Source: JBAROU01 sp049642385
GTDB taxonomy: Bacteria; Chloroflexota; Dehalococcoidia; DSTF01; RBG-16-68-14
Direction of reading: 5' to 3'
DNA: 10,408 nt
Assembly: GCA_049642385.1 (NCBI GenBank)
Contig: JBAROU010000261.1
Coordinates: 1 to 10,408, forward strand
Below are positions 1 through 5,829 of this stretch, piece by piece. A program made the position numbers and the translations under genes. Each line of letters opens with the position of its first letter. Position 1 is the stretch's first letter. The notes beneath the pieces were generated by a model that saw nothing but the letters and a program-made list of their open reading frames with translations, was not told where the DNA came from and ran no database searches.

Positions 1-2590
1 GCCAGAGGTCTGGGTTCGCGATCCGGATCAAGTAGAACGCGACGAAAGCACCCAGGAAGAGCGTCTCCCACATCAGGATCGAGCGCCAGCGCGTGCGCAC
101 GAACTCGATGACGTCGTCTCGAGTGCGATAGGCCACAGCCGCCCCGGCGACGAGCATCAGCAGCAGCACGAGCGCGATCGTGCCGCGCGTGAAGTCGAGC
201 ACGTTGAGCACGCCGACCAACCAGACAAGGTAGCTCAGCACCAGGAACCCGAGCGGCTTCGCCAGCAGGTAGCCCCGGTCCGGCAGCGCGCGGAAGAGCA
301 GCAGCGCAACCGGCAGCGCCGCGAGCGAGATCAGCTCGATCGCGAAGAGCCACGTCCAGAGCGGGAGCCGGTTCGGGATGCTGTGATCGTCGAAGATGCC
401 GGTGAAGGTGCCGCCCTCCTGCTGCGCGCGCGCCTCCTCCGGCGTCATGAGGAGGGCGTTCCTTCCCGCGTCCGAAGGCAGCATCGGGACGCCAGGCACG
501 AAGGCGTCGGCGCCAAGGACTTGCACCGCCCTGTCGTGGCTGTACTGTGCGGTCTTCTTGAAGATCGTCACAGGCGGGTGGTCGTAGACGTTCCACGCCT
601 CCTCCGCTCCGCTGTCGGGAATCGAGATGCCCAGCGCGGTCGGGTACGACGTGAAGCGCGCGACGCGCTTGAAGCCCAGCTCACCGCTGAACAGTGTCTG
701 GTAGAAGCGCGTCGTCACCGGCCACTGCGCCGGCACCCGTGTCACGGTCTGGGAAACGCGGTCGCTCGCCAGGATGTAGTAGTCCGTGCGGTCGAGGTTG
801 TCCAGGAGCTGGTCAACCTTCTCCTGCGTGTCAATGTCGAAGTTACCGTACGGAACGGACTCGTACTGGCTGCCGTCACCGGTGCCAGTGATCGGGAGGG
901 GCAGGAAATCGTCCCACGATTCGCCGCTGACGGCAGAGCCGGCCGGGACGTTCTCGTAGATCCAGAGCGACGCCTCGACGCGCGAATGAGGCTTGGAGTA
1001 GATCCCGAAGTAGGCCAGCCCCCAAAACACCGTGAAGAGCGGAACGGCGATCACTGCTGCACGCGTCGCGACGGGCGCTGCGGCCCAGACGGGTCGCAGC
1101 CAGCGCCCGATGCGCCCGGGCACGGCCTTGGCGAGCGCCCAGCTCGACGGCTTGGCCTCCTCCGCCCAGCTCCAACCAGCGAACAGCAGCGCCGCTGCGA
1201 AAACGGCGAGCGTCGGGTAGAGCGGCAGGAAGTAGCGCATATAGAGCGAGAATTGGCCGCCCATGAACAGAAAGTAGCCCGCCACCCAGACGAGTGGCAC
1301 AGTCAGCGCCAACTCCCGCCGCCCGAACAATCGCCAGGCAGCGTAGAAGAAGCCCAGCCAGGCAGCCACGCCGAGCGCCGGACCCATTCCCCACACGATC
1401 ATCTGCTCCAGCGGCCAGACCCACGGCGTGCGGCCGATCCATTGCACGTTCGGCGGCCAGGCGGCGCCGCTGAGCAAGTTCTGCTGGCCTTGCTGGTCGT
1501 TCACGAACTGCGGGTTCAGGTTCAGCAACCGCCCCGCCCACTCGGAGTCGAACCCACAGGGCTCGCACTCGAAGTCGTCCTGCCAGAGGAGGACATCGCT
1601 GAAGCCGGGCGACTGGAAGGCGTACGGCTGACCGATGCGGAAGACAATGAACGCCAGGGCCAACGCGACTGCGAGGCCCAGGCCAGCCCGCCCCAGCGTC
1701 CGGCTCGGCTCGATATGAGGCGCGCCGGCTTGACCAGGGTTCCAGAACGAGCGCGCCCACGCCTCGAGCGCCGGCCAGGCTCGTGCGAGCGCCGCGACGC
1801 CGACGACCGGCATCAGCGACACCGCCGTTAGCTTCGACGCAGTGGCGAGGCCCACCAGCAAGCCCGCGAGCGCGTAGTCGCGCCAGCGTCCGTCCTGAAC
1901 GATGCGGACCGCATAGTAGATCGCGCCCGCCGCGAAGAACGTGGTAGACGCATCGACGACGAAGAAGTGAGCGTGCTGGATCGGCAGCGCCGCGAAGGCG
2001 TAGAGCAAGGCCGCCAGCAGCCCGACGCGCGAGCTAAACAGCCGTCGCGCGATCAAGAAGATGAACAGCAGCGTCGCCACGTCGGACAGCGCTGCCAGCG
2101 CTCGCCCGACGAGCGTCAGGTCGTCATAGCCGGTCATCGGCCCGAAGTTGAGCTGGTCGCTGAGACCGAACGGCACGGGTTTCGCGACGAAGCTGAGCGC
2201 GTCGCCGACCGGCTCGATCAGGTTTGCCACGATCTTCGTCCCGAAGACCGGCACAGTGCCGTAGACGAAGCTGTTCGCCCCCTCCACCCTGTACGGGTTG
2301 AACGGCGACGTATCAGTGTTGAAGTAGGCGGCCGGACTCCTCGGCACCTGGAACGTGGGGTTGGACGTCGTTGAGACGATGTGGCGCTCGTCCGGATGCT
2401 GGTGGTGATCGGCATCCCAGTTGAGAGCGGTGAGCCGCAGCAGGCCCGCCAGCACCAGAATCGCCGCGAGAGCGAAGGCGGTGAGCAACTCCTCAGGGAC
2501 CGCGATGGTGCGCGACCGAGCGAGCGCCCGCCCCAGTCCATTCAGAGTGGGGCGGCGGTCTGTGGCGAGGCGACCTGTGTCTTCGGTCAT
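1..2590 (-). CDS. GT-C glycosyltransferase-like / DUF2298 (Chlor_Arch_YYY) membrane protein, 3' end outside window
   Basis: The frame is open from the ATG at 2590 to the left edge (863 codons, no stop), so the C-terminus is missing. A short cytoplasmic N-terminus precedes a first membrane helix (about residues 35-52) and then an extracytoplasmic loop with NWDADHHQHPDE (about 57-68). An acidic residue in this first loop is the usual catalytic position in GT-C/GT39-type enzymes, which use lipid-phosphate sugars. Many hydrophobic helices follow, including the MRYFLPLYPTLAVFA segment near 450 that is typical of PMT_2-like proteins. After a soluble section (about 560-740) a second hydrophobic block starts near 750, with LAKPLGFLVLSYLVWLVG and ending ETLFLGAFVAFYLIRIANP, which I recognise as the opening of a DUF2298 region. 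Cell-surface glycosylation is inferred; substrate unknown. The start has no clear Shine-Dalgarno, but the long frame and protein features leave little doubt that the gene is real. Confidence 0.85.
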   Translation of the reverse strand, partial: MTEDTGRLATDRRPTLNGLGRALARSRTIAVPEELLTAFALAAILVLAGLLRLTALNWDADHHQHPDERHIVSTTSNPTFQVPRSPAAYFNTDTSPFNPYRVEGANSFVYGTVPVFGTKIVANLIEPVGDALSFVAKPVPFGLSDQLNFGPMTGYDDLTLVGRALAALSDVATLLFIFLIARRLFSSRVGLLAALLYAFAALPIQHAHFFVVDASTTFFAAGAIYYAVRIVQDGRWRDYALAGLLVGLATASKLTAVSLMPVVGVAALARAWPALEAWARSFWNPGQAGAPHIEPSRTLGRAGLGLAVALALAFIVFRIGQPYAFQSPGFSDVLLWQDDFECEPCGFDSEWAGRLLNLNPQFVNDQQGQQNLLSGAAWPPNVQWIGRTPWVWPLEQMIVWGMGPALGVAAWLGFFYAAWRLFGRRELALTVPLVWVAGYFLFMGGQFSLYMRYFLPLYPTLAVFAAALLFAGWSWAEEAKPSSWALAKAVPGRIGRWLRPVWAAAPVATRAAVIAVPLFTVFWGLAYFGIYSKPHSRVEASLWIYENVPAGSAVSGESWDDFLPLPITGTGDGSQYESVPYGNFDIDTQEKVDQLLDNLDRTDYYILASDRVSQTVTRVPAQWPVTTRFYQTLFSGELGFKRVARFTSYPTALGISIPDSGAEEAWNVYDHPPVTIFKKTAQYSHDRAVQVLGADAFVPGVPMLPSDAGRNALLMTPEEARAQQEGGTFTGIFDDHSIPNRLPLWTWLFAIELISLAALPVALLLFRALPDRGYLLAKPLGFLVLSYLVWLVGVLNVLDFTRGTIALVLLLMLVAGAAVAYRTRDDVIEFVRTRWRSILMWETLFLGAFVAFYLIRIANPDLW

Positions 2591-2722
2591 GTAGAGCGAC
2601 CGATAGGTTCGGCTCGATTATTCTACCACGCTAGCGGCCATGGCTCATACATAACGCGTCCGGTGGGATATTCGTTCTGTTTACCTCAGTCGAGCCACAA
2701 GTCTTCATAACGTCAGCGACGG
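2591..2722. other. Intergenic region between cupredoxin and GT-C/DUF2298 genes
   Basis: This 132-bp gene-free stretch is more AT-rich than its surroundings. It contains the extended -10 candidate described separately. I see no convincing stem-loop with a U-run that would terminate the upstream cupredoxin transcript, and no small ORF with a ribosome binding site. Confidence 0.6.
2613..2628 (-). promoter_or_regulatory. Candidate extended -10 promoter of the GT-C/DUF2298 gene
   Basis: On the minus strand the sequence TGGTAGAAT (hexamer TAGAAT at 2625-2620) fits an extended -10 element (TGnTATAAT). No good -35 is visible, as expected for the extended type. Transcription would begin near 2613, giving a leader of about 23 nt. 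This would uncouple the membrane-protein gene from the cupredoxin gene 132 bp upstream. Confidence 0.45.
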
Positions 2723-3163
2723 CTACTCAATAATGAGCGTACCTTCCATCCCCCGCCCCCGATGGTCATTGATGGTGCACCAGAATGCGAACGTTCCAGT
2801 CTGCTTCGGAACGAAGGCCAGCGTTCCGCCGTCACCTGAGTCCACACCGATGAAGAGGTCGTCTCTGTCCGCCTCTAGGCCGCCAGTGCTCGTCGGTTCG
2901 AGCACTTCTGCCTCGATCGGCTCGATCTTGAAGTCGTGCAGCAACTCGCCGTCATTCTTGAACTCGATGCGCACCTCCTGCCCTTCCTGGAGGATGATGC
3001 TCTCCGGCTCGAACCCCCATTCAAACGCGCGCAGAGTGAGCGTACCATCCACCGGCGCTACAGGCGTGGGCGGCAGGCCCGGCTCGCCGCCGTCGCTACA
3101 CGCCATCAGCGCGAGCGTGGCTACGACGAGGGCGACCCCGGCGAAGGGCGTGACGCGAGTCAT
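2723..3163 (-). CDS. Cupredoxin-domain lipoprotein (type 1 copper protein)
   Basis: The 146-residue protein starts with a lipoprotein signal peptide (lipobox L19-M20-A21-C22), so it should be anchored outside the membrane. A Gly/Pro-rich spacer (about 24-40) leads to a single cupredoxin beta-barrel (about 41-146). All four type 1 copper ligands are visible: H76 (LLHDF), C129, H134 and M139 (FWCTINDHRGRGMEG, spacing Cx4Hx4M). There is one ligand Cys, so it is not a CuA centre. The likely role is a small mobile or tethered electron carrier, or copper binding; partners are not shown. A Shine-Dalgarno-like AAGG lies about 10 nt before the ATG, and the gene starts 19 nt after the DinB-like stop, consistent with cotranscription from gap. 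The family spans plastocyanin, azurin and sulfocyanin types; this is closest to the sulfocyanin-like bacterial pattern. Confidence 0.92.
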   Translation of the reverse strand: MTRVTPFAGVALVVATLALMACSDGGEPGLPPTPVAPVDGTLTLRAFEWGFEPESIILQEGQEVRIEFKNDGELLHDFKIEPIEAEVLEPTSTGGLEADRDDLFIGVDSGDGGTLAFVPKQTGTFAFWCTINDHRGRGMEGTLIIE

Positions 3164-3182
3164 GGAAGCCCTACCTTGAGTC

Positions 3183-3593
3183 CTAACCGATGGTCAGATA
3201 ACTTCGGTGTCCGCGCATGTGTTCTGCGCCATCCGCGCGGGCGATCTGCTCGAGCGCGTCGTCCCAACGATCGACCGGCACCGCCGCGATCGCTTGGATA
3301 CGCTGTTCGACGGCCTCGATCGCCCAGGCACGCGCCTCGTCCAGGGTCAGGCGCCCATCCTCCTGCTGCCAGCGAGCGTTGATCTCGTCATCGGTCCCTT
3401 CGAGCTTGGGGAGCTTGCGCCCCTCTAGGTGGGCCCCGAGCTGGCCGATCGAGTGCTCGGTCCAACGGGCAAAGTGCGCGTAGACATCGCGGCTGGCCCA
3501 AGAGGGCGATTTCGGGTCGTGGAGTGGTACGTCTGAGTGTGCGTCGAGCACGGCGGTGAGCGCCTCCCACTCAGCGCGGTCTTCCTCCAGCAT
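3183..3593 (-). CDS. DinB-fold protein of the ClbS/DfsB or maleylpyruvate-isomerase-like group
   Basis: A 136-residue, mostly helical, cytosolic protein with no signal peptide. The stretch SWASRDVYAHFARWTEH (about 31-47) matches the conserved helix-2 motif W-x-x-(R/K)DV-x-AH-x-x-W of the DinB_2/ClbS/MDMPI superfamily, whose His is commonly a metal ligand (here H40). C-terminal histidines H125 and H129 could complete a metal site. Members include thiol-dependent transferases and the colibactin self-protection protein ClbS, but no specific substrate can be assigned. The gene lies 37 nt after gap and 19 nt before the cupredoxin gene, so an operon is likely. The start is doubtful: a good AGGGAG sequence lies about 30 nt upstream, right after the gap stop, and the in-frame upstream codons (IDAKAVAP) would extend helix 1 as the family normally has, yet there is no ATG, GTG or TTG there. 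Confidence 0.8.
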   Translation of the reverse strand: MLEEDRAEWEALTAVLDAHSDVPLHDPKSPSWASRDVYAHFARWTEHSIGQLGAHLEGRKLPKLEGTDDEINARWQQEDGRLTLDEARAWAIEAVEQRIQAIAAVPVDRWDDALEQIARADGAEHMRGHRSYLTIG

Positions 3594-3630
3594 CGGCGCG
3601 ACAGCCTTGGCGTCGATACGTCGAGTCTCC

Positions 3631-4644
3631 CTACCAGCCCTTCTTGGCTAGCATCGCGCAGAGGTCCGAGGTGCGGCAGGAGTAGCCCCACTCGTTGTCG
3701 TACCACGAGACGGTCTTCACCATGCTGCCCTGGAGCACCATCGTGCTAGGCCCGTCGATGATGGAGCTCGCCGGCTGCTCGATGAAGTCGGAGCTGACCA
3801 GCTCGCGGCTCTCGAACTCCAGGATGCCTTTGAGGGCGCCGGCAGCGGCGTCCTGGAAGGCCTTGTTCAGCTCGTCCACCGTCACGTCCTGCTCCAGGTC
3901 GGCGACAAAGTCGGTCACCGAGCCGGTTTGCACCGGTACACGGAACGCCATGCCGTCGATCCGGCCCTTCAGCTCCGGCATCACGATCGTGACCGCGCGC
4001 GCGGCCCCCGTGGTGGTCGGGATGATGTTCACTGCAGCGGCGCGGGCGCGGCGCAGGGCCGTGTGCACAAGATCGAGGATGTTCTGATCAGTGGTGTAGG
4101 CGTGAATGGTGCTCATGAAGCCGCGCTTCACGCCGAAGTTATCGTGCAGCACCTTCACCATCGGCGCGATGCAGTTCGTCGTGCAGGAGGCGTTGGAGAG
4201 CACGTGGTGCTTTGACGCGTCGTACGTAGAGTCGTTAACGCCGAGCACAATGGTGAGGTCCTCGTTCTTGGCCGGCGCCGAGATCACCACCTTGCCCACC
4301 GTCTCGCGCAGATGCGCCTTCGCCTTCTCACCGTCCGTGAAAACGCCCGTCGATTCGACGACGATCTGAGCGCCGACGTCACCCCAGGGAATCTGGCCCG
4401 GATCGCGCTCCGAGAAGACCTTCAGCTTGTTGCCGTTGATGCGCAAATTGCCATTCTCGACAGCGACGACACCCTTGTAGCGCCGGTAAGTGGAATCGAA
4501 GCGGAAGAGGTGAGCGTTCGTCTCGCTGTCGGCCAGATCGTTGATCGCCACCACCTCCAGCTCTTGAGGATGGCGCTCCATCATCGCCTTCAGCACCTGA
4601 CGCCCGATCCGCCCAAAACCGTTGATGCCGACCTTCGTCGCCAT
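3631..4644 (-). CDS. gap: Glyceraldehyde-3-phosphate dehydrogenase, type I
   Basis: The 337-residue protein is full length for this glycolytic and gluconeogenic enzyme, which interconverts glyceraldehyde-3-phosphate and 1,3-bisphosphoglycerate. The nucleotide-binding motif is GINGFGRIGR (6-15), followed by AIND (33-36), whose Asp favours NAD over NADP. The catalytic loop SNASCTTNC contains C154, with H181 in STIHAYTTDQ, phosphate-binding residues in PTTTGAARA (210-217) and FRVP (234-237), and SWYDNEWGYS near the C-terminus with the nicotinamide-contacting Asn. One variable position is unusual: where NAD enzymes have Leu-Pro before HKDLRRAR, this protein has Leu-Val (ILDLVHTALRRAR). A strong AGGAGG lies 7 nt before the ATG. 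The gene has its own candidate promoter and is probably the first of a three-gene unit (gap, DinB-like, cupredoxin). Identification is certain; cofactor preference is inferred. Confidence 0.98.
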   Translation of the reverse strand: MATKVGINGFGRIGRQVLKAMMERHPQELEVVAINDLADSETNAHLFRFDSTYRRYKGVVAVENGNLRINGNKLKVFSERDPGQIPWGDVGAQIVVESTGVFTDGEKAKAHLRETVGKVVISAPAKNEDLTIVLGVNDSTYDASKHHVLSNASCTTNCIAPMVKVLHDNFGVKRGFMSTIHAYTTDQNILDLVHTALRRARAAAVNIIPTTTGAARAVTIVMPELKGRIDGMAFRVPVQTGSVTDFVADLEQDVTVDELNKAFQDAAAGALKGILEFESRELVSSDFIEQPASSIIDGPSTMVLQGSMVKTVSWYDNEWGYSCRTSDLCAMLAKKGW

Positions 4645-4688
4645 GATGCGTCCTCCTGACTGCTCGTGTTTCGCTGCCGGTGACGATC

Positions 4689-4717
4689 ATCATAGCGCAC
4701 GATCGACGAGAGGTCAC
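4689..4717 (-). promoter_or_regulatory. Candidate sigma-70-type promoter of gap
   Basis: Minus-strand GTGACC (4717-4712, 4 of 6 matches to the -35 consensus), a 17-bp spacer and TATGAT (4694-4689, 5 of 6 matches). The -35 overlaps the TGA stop codon of the upstream SSAP-like gene, so gap can be expressed independently. Transcription would begin near 4682, giving a leader of about 38 nt. Confidence 0.5.
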
Positions 4718-5427
4718 CCGGCGCTGGCCGAGCGCGTCGACGCGACGACACCGTGTACCTTGGGCTTGCGCAGCGCCTCGATGAACTCGGACGCCTGGCG
4801 CTTGGAGAGCTGGGCCGGCGGCAGGCCGAAGCGAGCGCGGCAGCGCTCCTCGATAGCCTCCTCGTCCAGGTGCTGGTCGCGGCCGATGGCATAGATCGCC
4901 TTCATCTGCGGGGATGTGGCACCGCTCGAGCGCTGGTCGCTCACGACTGACAGCCCACGCCCCTGATCGTTCGGACGCGCCACCGGCGAATCGACGACCG
5001 GATGCGACGCTTCGGTCCTGCGAGCCACAGGTCGAGCAGGGTGCCGCTGCGACGATGTCGCCGCAGCGGTCCGGCGCGCTTTAACCTCCGCCGAGAAGTC
5101 GAAGTCCTCGCAGAACTGGGTGCCGTAGCCCAGTGCCGCCAGCGCCCGGCCGAGCGCCTTCGTCTCCGCCTTCTCGATATAGTCCCCGAAGTCGTCCGGA
5201 GTCTCGCTGCCCCAGCCGGTCGCCTGCCCGGCCCCCGGTATGGTCACGCGCGCCCGGAACAGGGCCAGGCAGGCCTCGTGCTTGACCAGTTCGGTCTCGA
5301 TAAGGGCATCTGGGTGCTCCGTTCGTAGCCAGAGCAACCGCCACTTGACCTCCAGATAGTCTTTGCCGTTCACGTCCGTCAGATACTTGCTCGCGTCAAA
5401 GCCCTTCGCCTTGGTTGTCGTCATCAT
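4714..5427 (-). CDS. Putative Rad52/ERF-like single-strand annealing protein
   Basis: The start is one of two adjacent ATGs (5427 or 5424) just after GGGGGTGG; a TTG further upstream is really the -35 hexamer. The product is about 236 residues. Positions below count from the ATG at 5424. An N-terminal domain (about 10-115) contains LEVKWRLLWLRTEHPDA and IEKAETKALGRALAALGYG (83-101). The latter resembles the conserved helix of Rad52/ERF/Sak-type recombinases, where KAxTxAxKRAL precedes an LG. A Pro/Arg/Ser-rich, probably disordered linker (about 116-170) leads to a small helical C-terminal domain (about 171-221: SPQMKAIYAIG and LSKRQASEFIEALRK), of a kind seen on phage and bacterial annealing proteins. 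The inferred role is binding or annealing single-stranded DNA in repair. Its promoter carries a LexA-box-like palindrome, and a Xer recombinase gene lies divergently. Function is inferred from sequence pattern only; the gene itself is secure. Confidence 0.7.
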   Translation of the reverse strand: MMTTTKAKGFDASKYLTDVNGKDYLEVKWRLLWLRTEHPDALIETELVKHEACLALFRARVTIPGAGQATGWGSETPDDFGDYIEKAETKALGRALAALGYGTQFCEDFDFSAEVKARRTAAATSSQRHPARPVARRTEASHPVVDSPVARPNDQGRGLSVVSDQRSSGATSPQMKAIYAIGRDQHLDEEAIEERCRARFGLPPAQLSKRQASEFIEALRKPKVHGVVASTRSASAG

Positions 5428-5455
5428 CCACCCCCAATAGGCTGATATGTCGTAC

Positions 5456-5469
5456 AGAATACATGTTCT
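5456..5469 (-). promoter_or_regulatory. Imperfect palindrome over the -10, LexA-box-like
   Basis: AGAACATGTATTCT on the minus strand has 5 of 7 base pairs symmetric (AGAA/TTCT arms). Its core GAAC-ATGT-ATTC differs at one position from the Gram-positive LexA consensus GAAC-RNRY-GTTC. It covers the -10 hexamer, so a bound protein would block transcription. An operator is therefore likely; that LexA is the protein is an inference. Confidence 0.45.
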
Positions 5470-5484
5470 ATCTTGGCCTGTCAA
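5456..5484 (-). promoter_or_regulatory. Strong sigma-70-type promoter of the SSAP-like gene
   Basis: Minus-strand TTGACA (5484-5479, perfect -35), exactly 17 bp, then TATTCT (5461-5456, 4 of 6 matches to TATAAT). Transcription would start near 5449, leaving a leader of about 22 nt that contains the GGGGGTGG ribosome binding site. It is the clearest promoter in the window. Confidence 0.8.
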
Positions 5485-5538
5485 CCCCTTTTCGACTGCT
5501 GGTCTTGACGACCGACCTCCAGCCCACCGACGACGTGC

Positions 5539-5562
5539 CGTTGTGCCTGTGAGAACACAACG
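5539..5562. repeat. Perfect 7-bp inverted repeat, 10-nt spacer
   Basis: Arms CGTTGTG (5539-5545) and CACAACG (5556-5562) are perfectly complementary. No U-run follows on either strand, so a Rho-independent terminator is unlikely. A protein site or RNA hairpin is possible. The same heptamer recurs at 5637-5643. Confidence 0.55.
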
Positions 5563-5577
5563 CTCGTCACCGCAGAC

Positions 5578-5596
5578 GCTGTTGTTGCTTAACAGC
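5578..5596. repeat. 6-bp inverted repeat GCTGTT...AACAGC
   Basis: GCTGTT (5578-5583) and AACAGC (5591-5596) flank a 7-nt spacer. The right arm merges into the palindrome GCGATCGC (5595-5602). Function unknown; the short arms could arise by chance. Confidence 0.35.
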
Positions 5597-5717
5597 GATC
5601 GCCTTTTGCAGCGATGGGTGCGTTGATGTCACCTGACGTTGTGGAGAGCAACGGCGCGAGCGCGTGAACGGATCTCTTGTTGTTGGACGCGCGATGTTGG
5701 ATCATTTTCTGACAAAT

Positions 5718-5738
5718 ATTTATGTCCCCAGCATAAAT
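5718..5738. repeat. Inverted repeat ATTTATG-N7-CATAAAT just upstream of the xer promoter
   Basis: Perfect 7-bp arms at 5718-5724 and 5732-5738 with a 7-bp spacer. The element ends 4 bp before the -35 hexamer of the xer promoter. An activator or repressor site is the simplest reading. Arm and spacer geometry also resembles the core of tyrosine-recombinase crossover sites, but the arms point opposite to the usual dif arrangement. Confidence 0.5.
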
Positions 5739-5742
5739 CCGC

Positions 5743-5771
5743 TGGACAAGTGCAAATGCCGAGCATACAAT
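5743..5771 (+). promoter_or_regulatory. Strong sigma-70-type promoter of the xer gene
   Basis: TGGACA (5743-5748, 5 of 6 matches), a 17-bp spacer and TACAAT (5766-5771, 5 of 6 matches). Transcription would begin near 5778, giving a leader of about 52 nt. A small GGGG-N5-CCCC inverted repeat (5773-5785) spans the expected start point. The ribosome binding site AGAGGTGA lies about 9 nt before the ATG. Confidence 0.75.
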
Positions 5772-5829
5772 AGGGGCACTTCCCCAACCCTCGGCAGGTG
5801 TTGTACCCACAAAGAGGTGAAGCAGCGTC

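Larger units (their letters stand above)
5485..5829. other. Divergent gene-free control region between SSAP-like and xer genes
   Basis: No credible ORF lies in this 345-bp stretch. It contains the xer promoter near its right end and a set of inverted repeats (5539-5562, 5578-5596, 5718-5738). CGTTGTG occurs again at 5637-5643, CAGCGAT occurs twice 16 bp apart (5593-5599 and 5609-5615), and GCGATCGC, a perfect palindrome, is at 5595-5602. AT content rises around 5695-5740. An unrecognised small RNA cannot be excluded. Confidence 0.6.

Noticed and set aside
383..1831. Long open frame on the plus strand opposite the GT-C/DUF2298 gene
   Set aside because: Arg/Pro/Ala-rich low-complexity translation with no domain, no ribosome site, and exactly antisense to a well-supported membrane protein; typical of high-GC DNA.
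5428..5484. TTG at 5484 as the start of the SSAP-like gene
   Set aside because: This TTG is the first three bases of the -35 hexamer TTGACA; the transcript would begin downstream of it, and the ATG pair after GGGGGTGG is far better.
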